Shown here one piece after another: positions 1 through 6,013 of a stretch of DNA of 8,659 nt. A program made the position numbers and the translations under genes. Numbering within the stretch: position 1 is the first letter of the stretch; each line of letters begins with the position of its first letter. Origin of the DNA: JBHIFB01 sp046760905 (GTDB lineage Bacteria; Gemmatimonadota; CAZMKB01); contig JBHIFB010000132.1 of the NCBI GenBank assembly GCA_046760905.1, positions 1-8,659 of the forward strand, read 5' to 3'. Below the pieces are notes generated by a model. That model worked only from the letters and a program-made list of their open reading frames with translations, had not been told where the DNA came from and ran no database searches.

Positions 1-26
1 AAAAAAGCCTAAACGCCGTTGAAGCT
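1..26 (-). terminator. Intrinsic terminator after the LVIVD/sorting-domain gene
   Basis: On the minus strand an imperfect inverted repeat (AGCTTCAAC / GTTTAGGCT around a GGC loop, positions 26 to 6) is followed at once by a run of T at positions 6 to 1. The stem has one G-U wobble and one mismatch. It lies about 80 nt past the stop codon of the gene ending at 106, where a Rho-independent terminator for that gene would be expected. The U-tract may continue beyond the window edge. Positions 27-105 between stop and terminator hold nothing else recognisable. Confidence 0.55.
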
Positions 27-105
27 GACGATCTGCCTGTCACGGCCTTGCATGTGATGCATCGCCTTGATACTGACACCCCACCCATAGCAAGAGCCGC
101 GCCAG

Positions 106-918
106 TCATCTCAAAACCACCATCTTGTTGGTATAACTCTGATTTCTAATCCTCAACGTGTAGAAATAGATTCCTGATGAAACCTGTTCACCCTTATCGT
201 TTCTCCCGTTCCACACGACCCTGTGACTCCCTGGCCCATATTCTGAATCAACTAACCTGATAACCTCTTTGCCCCGGATGTTGTAAACAGTAAGTTGAAC
301 TCGTTGTTTAACTACTGATGTCCCTGCAACATCAAACTCAATCATTGTCGATGGGTTAAAGGGATTGGGATAATTCTGAGAGAGTCGAAAAGCTTGTGGA
401 AATGATGGTGTACCAGTTCCCTCATCGTTGATCGAAGTGACGTCACATTGAGGTGGCAGTATATGAAGACCAGAACTGCCATCAGCCACGTACACATAGC
501 CGCCTGATACCGTTACTCCACGGGCGTAACCCGGTGTATCGATCGATCCCACGATGACAGGAGATCGTGGATCCATCACGTCCACTACTTGAAGATCACC
601 CTCACCATAAACGCGACCAACGACGTAGGCATAACTGTCGTAGACAAACACTCCTTGGCTCAGATAAGGTGTATCGACCGAAACCACGATTACTGGAGAT
701 TGGGGATTCGTGATGTCAACCACCTGTAGGCCTGAACCGTAATCGGCCACGTATGCATAGCCGCCTGAGACCGCTACTCCACGAGCATCGCCAGGAACAT
801 CGATGCCATCGACCAGGTGGATATAATCTTCATAATAAATGCAGTCCTGAGACTCCAGGACATCCGGTGCGAGAAAGCAACCTGCAAGAGTAAAAATTAT
901 TAATGAGAAGTACCGCAT
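106..918 (-). CDS. Secreted LVIVD-repeat protein with C-terminal FlgD-like/Por sorting domain
   Basis: This is a 270-residue exported protein, probably displayed on or released from the cell surface; its ligand is unknown. Residues 1-20 form a signal sequence. It contains LAGC ending at Cys14, a possible lipobox, although the hydrophobic core is short, so signal peptidase I cleavage is equally possible. Residues 38-80, 81-125 and 126-154 are two full and one partial LVIVD-type repeats (GLQVVDITNPQSPVIV, then DLQVVDVMDPRSPVIV). Residues about 177-270 form a FlgD-like / type A sorting domain starting FRLSQNYPNPFNPS and ending SSGIYFYTL...KMVVLR, as in type IX-secreted or related surface proteins of the FCB group. 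An open frame extends up to 1065, but the ATG at 918 is preferred: it has GGAGG five bases upstream, the signal peptide begins there, and the extension would overlap the upstream gene and looks non-secretory. LVIVD propellers normally have many more repeats, so this copy is unusually short. Confidence 0.88.
   Translation of the reverse strand: MRYFSLIIFTLAGCFLAPDVLESQDCIYYEDYIHLVDGIDVPGDARGVAVSGGYAYVADYGSGLQVVDITNPQSPVIVVSVDTPYLSQGVFVYDSYAYVVGRVYGEGDLQVVDVMDPRSPVIVGSIDTPGYARGVTVSGGYVYVADGSSGLHILPPQCDVTSINDEGTGTPSFPQAFRLSQNYPNPFNPSTMIEFDVAGTSVVKQRVQLTVYNIRGKEVIRLVDSEYGPGSHRVVWNGRNDKGEQVSSGIYFYTLRIRNQSYTNKMVVLR
481..792 (-). repeat. LVIVD repeat units, visible at DNA level
   Basis: The segments 481-531 and 742-792 are about 80% identical in nucleotides (shared cores include ccgcctga and actccacg) and lie 261 bp apart, exactly two coding repeats (45 + 42 codons). 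They encode the ARGV-VSGGY-YVAD part of repeat units 3 and 1. The middle unit is more diverged. In-frame direct repeats of this kind can change copy number by recombination or slippage, and can also confuse short-read assembly. Confidence 0.75.
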
Positions 919-923
919 GACGG

Positions 924-928
924 CCTCC
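924..928 (-). promoter_or_regulatory. Ribosome binding site GGAGG fixing the start at 918
   Basis: On the minus strand GGAGG is followed by CCGTC and then ATG at 918. An ATG at 930-928 overlaps this motif and would encode a four-residue longer product, but it has no comparable site of its own. The longer open frame from 1065 also lacks a good ribosome binding site. Confidence 0.75.
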
Positions 929-937
929 ATTATCTCT

Positions 938-965
938 AGCCAGCCCAGCTGGAGAGGGGCTGGCT
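938..965 (-). other. GC-rich 9-bp perfect hairpin between the broken beta-helix gene and the LVIVD gene
   Basis: Positions 938-946 (AGCCAGCCC) and 957-965 (GGGCTGGCT) are perfect reverse complements around a 10-nt loop that includes part of the palindrome CCAGCTGG. The hairpin occupies most of the 61-nt gap between the stop at 980 and the start at 918, ending about nine bases before the GGAGG site. No T-run follows on either strand, so it is not a typical intrinsic terminator. Possible roles are an mRNA-stabilising or attenuating structure, or a Rho-assisted terminator. The strand assignment assumes it acts in the minus-strand transcript. Confidence 0.6.
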
Positions 966-979
966 GGTGTGTACAGCTG

Positions 980-1624
980 TCATTCAATGACCCAGAACGT
1001 AAAACCGTCTTCGTCATACGTTGCCACCGGTGGCATAAACAGCATCGACCAGCATTCATATACACCGGTTTGTAACGTCGTCGGGATGTTACGAGTGAGA
1101 TGAAATTGACCTGTGTAGTTTGCCGGTACTGTGAACTGGTCTGGCCCGATTAGATCGAAAAAACCACCGCCGAGGAAATAAACACGTGAAATCCCCCAGC
1201 ACGGCTCGGGACTCTCCCATCGATTGACCACAGTGTAGGTTACACCGAATTGTCCGCCTGGCCGCGCCCATTTCTTATCGGGAGTAACATAGAGAGTGAG
1301 GTAGTCATCCTGATCGAAGAAGTGTGCACCCATGTCGCAGATTGTTTCATCCGGGTCGTAGAATTGTGGGCCAGGATGTCCTGCGTCGATACAGGGCGAT
1401 TCCCAGAGGAGACGGTAGTCACGTCTGTCGGGAAGAACAAACATCGGCTCCTCATCAATCATACCGTCCAACCAGTTGAGAGTGCAATCCGGTTCGAGAT
1501 AGACTGAAGCTTCTCCTCCTTCGACATCTGAGTAACTGATAGTGAGAGTGGACGGGATACTATCACCCTCCCAGACACTCCCAATATATATCTCGTCTCC
1601 TATAACGGCATCGTTGTCCCACAC
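980..1624 (-). pseudogene. C-terminal fragment: last beta-helix turns plus an Ig-like tail
   Basis: The readable part is 214 residues from a GTG at 1624, but the same frame extends a little further upstream (APTIV before WDND), so the GTG is probably an internal Val codon and not a start. Residues 1-75 are the closing turns of a parallel beta-helix (GDEIYIG, PSTLTISYSDVEGG, LNWLDGMIDEEPMF). SPCIDAG at 76-82 is the typical end mark of the helix. Residues about 108-214 form a beta-rich, probably Ig-like C-terminal domain (LYVTPDKKWARPGGQFGVTY to FTFWVIE). No NYPNPFNPS-type sorting domain is present. No ribosome binding site is evident before the GTG, so independent translation is unlikely. Confidence 0.65.
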
Positions 1625-1700
1625 AATCGTGGGTGCGAATCTCCGGAAGCTCCCTCACAATCGATGGCACAATTCTCCGGCCCGTTTTCACTCATCACAA

Positions 1701-1898
1701 CTATTGCCTTACCACCGAAGTCAATGTCACGGTTCCCATCACCGGTGTAGGTGCCATCACCGTATCCCCATCCACCGCTGCATCGATCCCGGCCTGGATC
1801 GTCGGCTGGTCAGCGGGGACGTGGATGGTTGCAGCCGTCGCTAGACTTGCAGCTGCGAGGACGGCCGCTGTCAGGTAGATGAAATGCCTCAATCTCAT
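1701..1898 (-). pseudogene. N-terminal fragment of the broken beta-helix gene (signal peptide)
   Basis: This 65-codon frame begins with a clear Sec signal peptide: RLRH, a hydrophobic core of Ala/Leu/Val, and a likely cleavage after ASLATA. It is followed by TIHVPADQPTIQAGIDAAV, the standard opening of many secreted right-handed beta-helix proteins. After DGDTVM the family sequence is lost; the last ~18 codons are out-of-frame read-through ending at a TAG. The start is supported by AGGGGG at 1904-1909, five bases upstream. As it stands the product would be a short exported peptide with no folded domain. Confidence 0.75.
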
Positions 1899-2147
1899 GA
1901 TAACCCCCTTCTTTTAAGGTTTGGATTGAGTACTTCCTCGAAGCCGCGGACGTTCATCTTAGAAAGCATATGTGATGCCTGATGAGAAAACATTGCCCTC
2001 TTTTCTTTAACCTGTTGTAAGGTAAGGGAATAGGGATCCACTCGAGGGAGAGAGTGTATTGGTCGCAAATAAAAAAGTTGGGGAAATCCCTATCGGTGAA
2101 GTGAGCGGAATGCTCAGCAGGAAGTTAACTTTCTGTACTATAATCAA
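1899..2147. other. 249-bp intergenic gap without a recognised gene
   Basis: This gap lies between the stop of the enhancer-binding protein gene (2148) and the start of the broken beta-helix gene (1898). It holds the ribosome binding site at 1904-1909, a small hairpin TGAGC-ggaat-GCTCA (2102-2116), and a minus-strand T6 run (2076-2071) preceded by a weak 3-bp GGG/CCC stem. No consensus sigma-70 promoter and no coding frame that looks real was seen. A promoter for the left-hand genes may be here but is not recognisable by eye. Confidence 0.5.
1904..1909 (-). promoter_or_regulatory. Ribosome binding site of the broken beta-helix gene
   Basis: AGGGGG followed by TTATC and then ATG at 1898. The core resembles the AGGGGGT before the secreted beta-helix gene at 5847, so translation initiation signals are intact although the reading frame is not. 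Confidence 0.65.
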
Positions 2148-3887
2148 TTATGAAAGTGTGGGGTTTCCCTTATCTTCTGATGCCAAACCCGCCAATTTGA
2201 GCCTGGATTTCAAGAAATTAAGTGGAATGCCATTTTTCTGGGAAGCTTTTTTGAAATCCCCACCCGTCTCTTCGAGAACCTCCCTTATTATCGATCCCAC
2301 CTTGACCCTGAAGTGTGAATAATCAAGTCCTAAAAGGTATGCAGCGGGCTTTATCTTCCAGCCGCTCTGTCTCAGGGCACACAGCATGAGCTTTCTCTCC
2401 ATCACACCGTATACGCGGTAGAAGGGTTTCTCACTTTTTACGAGTCTCTTCCTTCCTTTTGATTCTTCGAAGAGACTGGTGAGCCGGTCCTCATCAAAAT
2501 GTACTATATTATCATCACCTGTATCTTCAAGAAGTGCACTTTCCTTCTGGGCCCCGGTCTCCGAGATGAGCTCCTCGCTGAAAACGATGTCCTTCGATGT
2601 GATGCTCCTGCCCCGGGCACCCAGAACTGCCCTCTCCATGATGTTCTTGAGCTCTCTCACGTTGTTTTCCCGGTAATCGTGGCTCCCCAGCAGCTTCTGG
2701 GCGCTCACGTCTATGCCGCCTAAGGGCTTTCCCATCTTCTCTGAAAAAAACTTCATGAACTGATTTGCGAGAAGCAGGATGTCATCTTTTCTTTCCCTCA
2801 AGGACGGGACGCGTACGACCTCAACGGCCAGCCTGTGGAAGAGCGCCTTCCTGAACCTTCCCTCCTCCATTTCCCGATGCAGATCCCTGCTTGTTGCGCA
2901 CAGCACCTGAACATCTGTCGAGATCTCCATCCTCCCTCCCAGTCTGATGAAGGTCCCGAACTGTAAAACCCTCAAAAGTTTTGGCTGCAGCTCCTTCGGC
3001 AGATCCCCGATCTCATCCAGAAAAATCACCCCTCCATCTGCGACCTCGAAGAAACCCTGCTTGCGCGCATGAGCTCCCGTGAATGCACCCTTCTCGTGGC
3101 CGAAGAGCTCACTCTCCATAAGTGTAGCTGGGATTGCGGCGCAGTTTACAACCACGAATGCTTTTCCTGACCTGGCACCAGCCTGGTGTATAGCTCTGGC
3201 AATAAGCTCCTTCCCGGAACCGCTCTCACCTGTAATGAGAACACTCACCGGATAGTCGACCGAAACGATTCTGAGAATCTGTTCTTTTAACGCCTTCAGG
3301 GTAGAACTTTCGCCGATTATCTCGGGGAAGATCGTCGTCTCAACCATCCGTTTCTTGAGGTATGAGAGTTCATCATCCTTCGCATTGAGTTCCTGGTTCC
3401 TCACGATAACATCGGTTACGAGATTCACGAATGAAAGAAAGTAAGACCTCCGCTCAGAGTTTAGAATTGTGACCTTGCCTCTTGTGTCCGCATATATAAC
3501 CCCGATCATTATTCCATCAGACAAAAGAGGGGCGCAGAGAACAGTCTTTATATTGTATTTCTTGATACTGTCTGCGAGTGAGAGCCTCTGATCCTTCTGT
3601 GCATCAGTTTTTATGACGGCCTCCCCCTCCCTCGCCCTGTCGATCACACTCGAGCTGAACTCATGAGCTTCCTCTATGAGACCCTCTTCGATATTCACTC
3701 CGTATTTGAAAATCAGGTTCTCACTTTTTCTGTCGTACAGGAAAAGCAGTGCCCTGTCCGCACCCAGGATCTCTGTCGATACGCCAATGACCCGTTCCAG
3801 TAGCTTCTCGAGGTCCCGTTCGGGAACCAGTTCCCCTATGATTTTGAACAGCGACTCTACGTTTTCTCTTTTAAATGGTGTTTCCAT
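2148..3887 (-). CDS. Sigma-54-dependent enhancer-binding protein (GAF, AAA+, Fis-type HTH)
   Basis: This is a 579-residue cytoplasmic transcription activator that uses ATP to open promoters held by sigma-54 RNA polymerase. A GAF-type sensor spans residues about 25-160. The central AAA+ domain (about 188-415) has Walker A GESGSGKE (220-227), an intact sigma-54 contact loop GAFTGA (267-272), Walker B VIFLDEIGD (287-295), an arginine-finger region FRKALFHRL (345-353) and NVREL (409-413). After a charged linker, residues about 493-568 hold a Fis-like helix-turn-helix (ALRQSGWKIKPAAYLLGL) and a second Fis-like motif (GGDFKKASQKNGIP). There is no receiver domain, so the input is probably a ligand or protein contact at GAF. 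The start at 3887 is chosen over 3983 because a perfect promoter (3940-3968) lies within the longer frame; upstream of ATG 3887 is a modest AGGCAG. The target genes are not evident from the sequence. Confidence 0.92.
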   Translation of the reverse strand: METPFKRENVESLFKIIGELVPERDLEKLLERVIGVSTEILGADRALLFLYDRKSENLIFKYGVNIEEGLIEEAHEFSSSVIDRAREGEAVIKTDAQKDQRLSLADSIKKYNIKTVLCAPLLSDGIMIGVIYADTRGKVTILNSERRSYFLSFVNLVTDVIVRNQELNAKDDELSYLKKRMVETTIFPEIIGESSTLKALKEQILRIVSVDYPVSVLITGESGSGKELIARAIHQAGARSGKAFVVVNCAAIPATLMESELFGHEKGAFTGAHARKQGFFEVADGGVIFLDEIGDLPKELQPKLLRVLQFGTFIRLGGRMEISTDVQVLCATSRDLHREMEEGRFRKALFHRLAVEVVRVPSLRERKDDILLLANQFMKFFSEKMGKPLGGIDVSAQKLLGSHDYRENNVRELKNIMERAVLGARGRSITSKDIVFSEELISETGAQKESALLEDTGDDNIVHFDEDRLTSLFEESKGRKRLVKSEKPFYRVYGVMERKLMLCALRQSGWKIKPAAYLLGLDYSHFRVKVGSIIREVLEETGGDFKKASQKNGIPLNFLKSRLKLAGLASEDKGNPTLS

Positions 3888-3939
3888 GGCGCTGCCTAAA
3901 TTGTTGGATATCGCGAGTCTTTCAGTATCTCTACGATTG

Positions 3940-3968
3940 ATTATATCTGTAGTCTGGACTTTTGTCAA
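3940..3968 (-). promoter_or_regulatory. Perfect-consensus sigma-70 promoter of the enhancer-binding protein gene
   Basis: On the minus strand TTGACA (3968-3963) and TATAAT (3945-3940) are both perfect and separated by exactly 17 bp. The predicted transcript starts near 3933, giving a leader of about 45 nt to the ATG at 3887. It lies 55-85 bp past the stop of the upstream beta-helix gene, so the regulator is transcribed independently and probably strongly. It falls inside codons 6-15 of the longer open frame, which argues that those codons are not translated. Confidence 0.88.
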
Positions 3969-4023
3969 CTGGACATGAGGCATTACGCATGTCAGAGAAG
4001 AATGGCGAGAGTTTCATTGCAGG

Positions 4024-5847
4024 TTAGTCACATCCGAAAATCAGATTGTCCACCCCGTTATCCTCTATCTGCCCGCATATTTTATCTGATGGTGGTGAAT
4101 CTTCCTCAACTTCCAGAACAAAGTTATCGTGACTCTTTTCGGTTAATGCAAGGAAGTTAATACCCTCACCCGATCCCGGCACCTCAGATCGCTTGAAAGT
4201 ATTTTTTAAAAGAAAATTTCCATCTCCCTCGATGATGGCAACTGTATTTGCCTCCTCAGGTTCATCCGGGCCGAACGTATTCAGAAGAATAAAATTACTT
4301 GCAGGTCTGCCCCAATCCATCTCTTCCGGGCCATCTAGAATAGCCAGATGCGATTGGGATGCCCTGAATCTCTCTGTGTTGTTCCCCAGAATATCGTTAT
4401 TGATGTTTTCTCCGAACAAACCGATTGCCGCTTTTCCTTTTCCCGTGATCGTGTTACATATCAGATTACAATTCTCATTGTGCCTGTTAAGACCAAAGCC
4501 ATAGCCGAACCCACCTTCTGTCTCGATGTGGTTACCCCAGGCGGTTGCACTTGATAGAGCCGTAAAAGTGATTGCACGTCCGGACCACTGAAAGGAATGT
4601 TCTTCAGACCGCACTGTTTTTATACTGTTATTGTAGACTATCGTCTCTGATATTCCGAACTCTGCAAAGGTAGGGCGGGGAAAGTAACTGTCTGAAACAT
4701 ATATTGGTGATGAAAGAATGGATGAGAAATGGTTTACATACGGTGTTTCGATACAGTTGTCATGGATTCGGACAATCCCGGCATTCTCCAATATGACTAT
4801 CCCCCCATCGACACCACTGATCTCGTTTCGGGCTATTTCATAGTTGGCTGCTGTCCAGAGGGTAACAATGCCCAGATACATACCGCTTTTATAACCACCG
4901 GTGATCCAATTTACATAAGGTTGAGGCAGCTCCTGGTGGGAGTAGTCATAGTAAAGAGCACAGTCTTCAACGTAGTAGGTGTCCCTTAGTGGACTACCAT
5001 CTTCTTCGAATCCTGTGATTACAGTCTCCTCATGATACCCTGACGGCAGATTACCATCAGCAGGATAGCCGCCAGCTCTATTTTTACCAAGAAACCGGCA
5101 GTCGGTAATTTTTATTGAACCACTTATGCCGGTTTTCGGCGTTTCTTCAGGTGAACCTGCTTCGACAGATGGGAACAGGTTATAGCCGGCGATAATGATA
5201 CCCCAGGATTCCGGATGAACACCAATGCAACTCAAATCTACTCTGCGTGCATCAAGGAAATGGCAGTTCTGTATAGTGACTCCCGAAGTTGCGCAGACTT
5301 GAATGCCAGCGATAAAAGGATTCACGAAGCTTATGTTCTTAATAGTAGCCTTTACCGGTATCCAGTAATCATCCTCCCTGTAGTCAGGATCATAAAGCCA
5401 TGGTTTACTGACCCTGCACGGGTAATCATCAGGATGCTCTGAGAAACCCGGAAAAGGCTTCCCCTGTTTTCTTCCTATGAAAAATGGGGTTCGTCCACCG
5501 ATGATTCTGGTCTTCGGCTCATTCTTAGCAGAATCCCATTCACCGACGATCTCTACGCCATGGGGGGTGTCTATCAATACCAGGTGCTCATCCACAGGAT
5601 CATCGAAACGAAAGGTTCCTTTGAGATATATCTTGCTTCCCTGCCTGGAATTGTTCACCGCCCACTGCACATTGCTGGCATCCATCTCCGGGTCCTCTGC
5701 TCCAGTGACGATGATATCACCGTTATCAGTCTGTACTATACCTGCTGGTGGTGATGTGCTTTCGCGCTTTTTTCCCTGCGACCCATACACATCGATAAAA
5801 TTTAATAAAGGGATTATCATTAGGGCGAGAATACTTCTCTTCCACAT
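4024..5847 (-). CDS. Secreted right-handed parallel beta-helix protein
   Basis: This is a 607-residue exported protein of unknown activity. Residues 1-23 form a signal peptide (MWKR, a hydrophobic core, cleavage near VYGS). Residues 42-80 contain the opening segment VTGAEDPEMDASNVQWAVNN, then KIYLKGTFRF, which caps many NosD/pectate-lyase-like helices. From about 95 onward there are repeated beta-helix turns rich in Asn and Ile/Val: IKNISFVNP (169-177), VTIQNCHFLDA (190-200), SIKITDCRFLG (244-254), YEIARNEISG (336-345), IVRIHDNCIET (358-368), and CNLICNTITGKG (460-471). No recognisable catalytic signature was identified and there is no NYPNPFNPS-type sorting domain, so it is probably periplasmic or released by another route. 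The start is supported by AGGGGGT seven bases upstream. It has its own promoter (5944-5972). No hairpin terminator is visible after 4024, so read-through into the regulator gene is possible. Polysaccharide binding or cleavage is the usual guess for this fold, but is not shown here. Confidence 0.88.
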   Translation of the reverse strand: MWKRSILALMIIPLLNFIDVYGSQGKKRESTSPPAGIVQTDNGDIIVTGAEDPEMDASNVQWAVNNSRQGSKIYLKGTFRFDDPVDEHLVLIDTPHGVEIVGEWDSAKNEPKTRIIGGRTPFFIGRKQGKPFPGFSEHPDDYPCRVSKPWLYDPDYREDDYWIPVKATIKNISFVNPFIAGIQVCATSGVTIQNCHFLDARRVDLSCIGVHPESWGIIIAGYNLFPSVEAGSPEETPKTGISGSIKITDCRFLGKNRAGGYPADGNLPSGYHEETVITGFEEDGSPLRDTYYVEDCALYYDYSHQELPQPYVNWITGGYKSGMYLGIVTLWTAANYEIARNEISGVDGGIVILENAGIVRIHDNCIETPYVNHFSSILSSPIYVSDSYFPRPTFAEFGISETIVYNNSIKTVRSEEHSFQWSGRAITFTALSSATAWGNHIETEGGFGYGFGLNRHNENCNLICNTITGKGKAAIGLFGENINNDILGNNTERFRASQSHLAILDGPEEMDWGRPASNFILLNTFGPDEPEEANTVAIIEGDGNFLLKNTFKRSEVPGSGEGINFLALTEKSHDNFVLEVEEDSPPSDKICGQIEDNGVDNLIFGCD

Positions 5848-5854
5848 TTCATGA

Positions 5855-5860
5855 CCCCCT
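5855..5860 (-). promoter_or_regulatory. Ribosome binding site of the secreted beta-helix gene
   Basis: AGGGGG (then TCATGAA and ATG at 5847). An out-of-frame ATG sits in the spacer at 5852-5850, only two bases after the motif and therefore too close to be used well; the in-frame ATG at 5847 has the better spacing. Confidence 0.7.
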
Positions 5861-5883
5861 GGTTAGAGGTTCTTTGATCACAT

Positions 5884-5896
5884 CTACCAATGGTAG
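5884..5896 (-). promoter_or_regulatory. Perfect 6-bp-arm palindrome in the leader of the beta-helix gene
   Basis: CTACCA-A-TGGTAG is a perfect inverted repeat with a one-base centre. It lies about 40-53 nt downstream of the predicted transcript start and about 25 nt before the ribosome binding site. It could be a repressor site or a small RNA hairpin (five pairs with a three-base loop). Confidence 0.4.
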
Positions 5897-5898
5897 CA

Positions 5899-5925
5899 TT
5901 TAAGTTTATCAGGGATCTTAAGTTT
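5899..5925 (-). repeat. Two AAACTTAA direct repeats, 18 bp apart
   Basis: On the minus strand AAACTTAAG (5925-5917) and AAACTTAAA (5907-5899) are spaced 18 bp start to start. A related TACTTAAGTA occurs upstream of the promoter at 5989-5998. Repeated boxes at near two-helix-turn spacing could bind a regulator, but the motif is AT-rich and may be chance. Confidence 0.35.
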
Positions 5926-5943
5926 TCTTTTCACAAAGAGTTG

Positions 5944-5972
5944 ATATTACCCGCATTCCCTTGTTTTGTCAA
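5944..5972 (-). promoter_or_regulatory. Sigma-70 promoter of the secreted beta-helix gene
   Basis: On the minus strand TTGACA (5972-5967, perfect) and TAATAT (5949-5944, four of six) are separated by 17 bp. The predicted start is near 5937, leaving a leader of about 90 nt. The imperfect -10 would suit an activated promoter. Confidence 0.7.
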
Positions 5973-5988
5973 TTGTATGAGCTGATGC

Positions 5989-6013
5989 TACTTAAGTATT
6001 TGAGATATATCTC
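5989..6013. promoter_or_regulatory. Two adjacent perfect palindromes upstream of the beta-helix promoter
   Basis: TACTTAAGTA (5989-5998) and GAGATATATCTC (6002-6013) are both perfect palindromes separated by three bases. They lie at about -52 to -76 relative to the predicted start of the beta-helix transcript, just upstream of its -35, where activators commonly bind. Confidence 0.45.

Larger units (their letters stand above)
980..1898 (-). pseudogene. Broken secreted parallel beta-helix surface-protein gene
   Basis: Three frames must be joined to read this gene. Frame A (1898 to about 1750) has an ATG, a signal peptide and TIHVPADQPTIQAGIDAAV. Frame B (about 1749 to 1635) continues the same family as GTYTGDGNRDIDFGG, then VVMSENGPENCAIDCEGAS. 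Frame C (about 1635 to 980) resumes much later in the fold with APTIVWDNDAV and runs to the stop. Family members of this type normally have hundreds of residues of beta-helix between the IDCEGAS-type segment and the APTI..WDN-type segment, so a large central piece is missing. The A-to-B shift fits loss of one copy of a 7-bp repeat (TGGCACC, 1750-1756). Without recoding, translation from 1898 stops at 1701. Assembly error is an alternative to real decay, because beta-helix genes are repetitive. Confidence 0.8.

Noticed and set aside
919..1065. 49-codon extension of the LVIVD gene
   Set aside because: It overlaps the upstream gene, is Cys/Arg-rich and not secretory, and the signal peptide plus GGAGG fix the start at 918.
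1542..1878. Two overlapping plus-strand frames (His/Ser-rich and Ala/Val-rich)
   Set aside because: Both lie opposite the broken beta-helix gene; their composition is explained by its signal peptide and repeat codons on the other strand.
2071..2090. Possible minus-strand terminator (GGG-ATTT-CCC then T6)
   Set aside because: The stem has only three pairs; too weak to call a terminator despite its position after the activator gene.
2059..2322. Plus-strand 87-codon frame over the 3' end of the activator
   Set aside because: Shadow of the HTH-coding segment on the other strand; no recognisable domain and no good ribosome binding site.
3888..3983. N-terminal extension of the sigma-54 activator (start at 3983)
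   Set aside because: It contains a perfect TTGACA-17-TATAAT promoter and has no ribosome binding site; the start at 3887 is better supported.
4003..4020. TGGCGAGAG...TTGCA as a sigma-54 promoter
   Set aside because: GG and GC are 13 bases apart, not the required 10. No other convincing sigma-54 site was noticed, but the scan was by eye.
5477..5854. Plus-strand 125-codon frame
   Set aside because: Fully antisense to the N-terminus of the secreted beta-helix protein, with no family features of its own.
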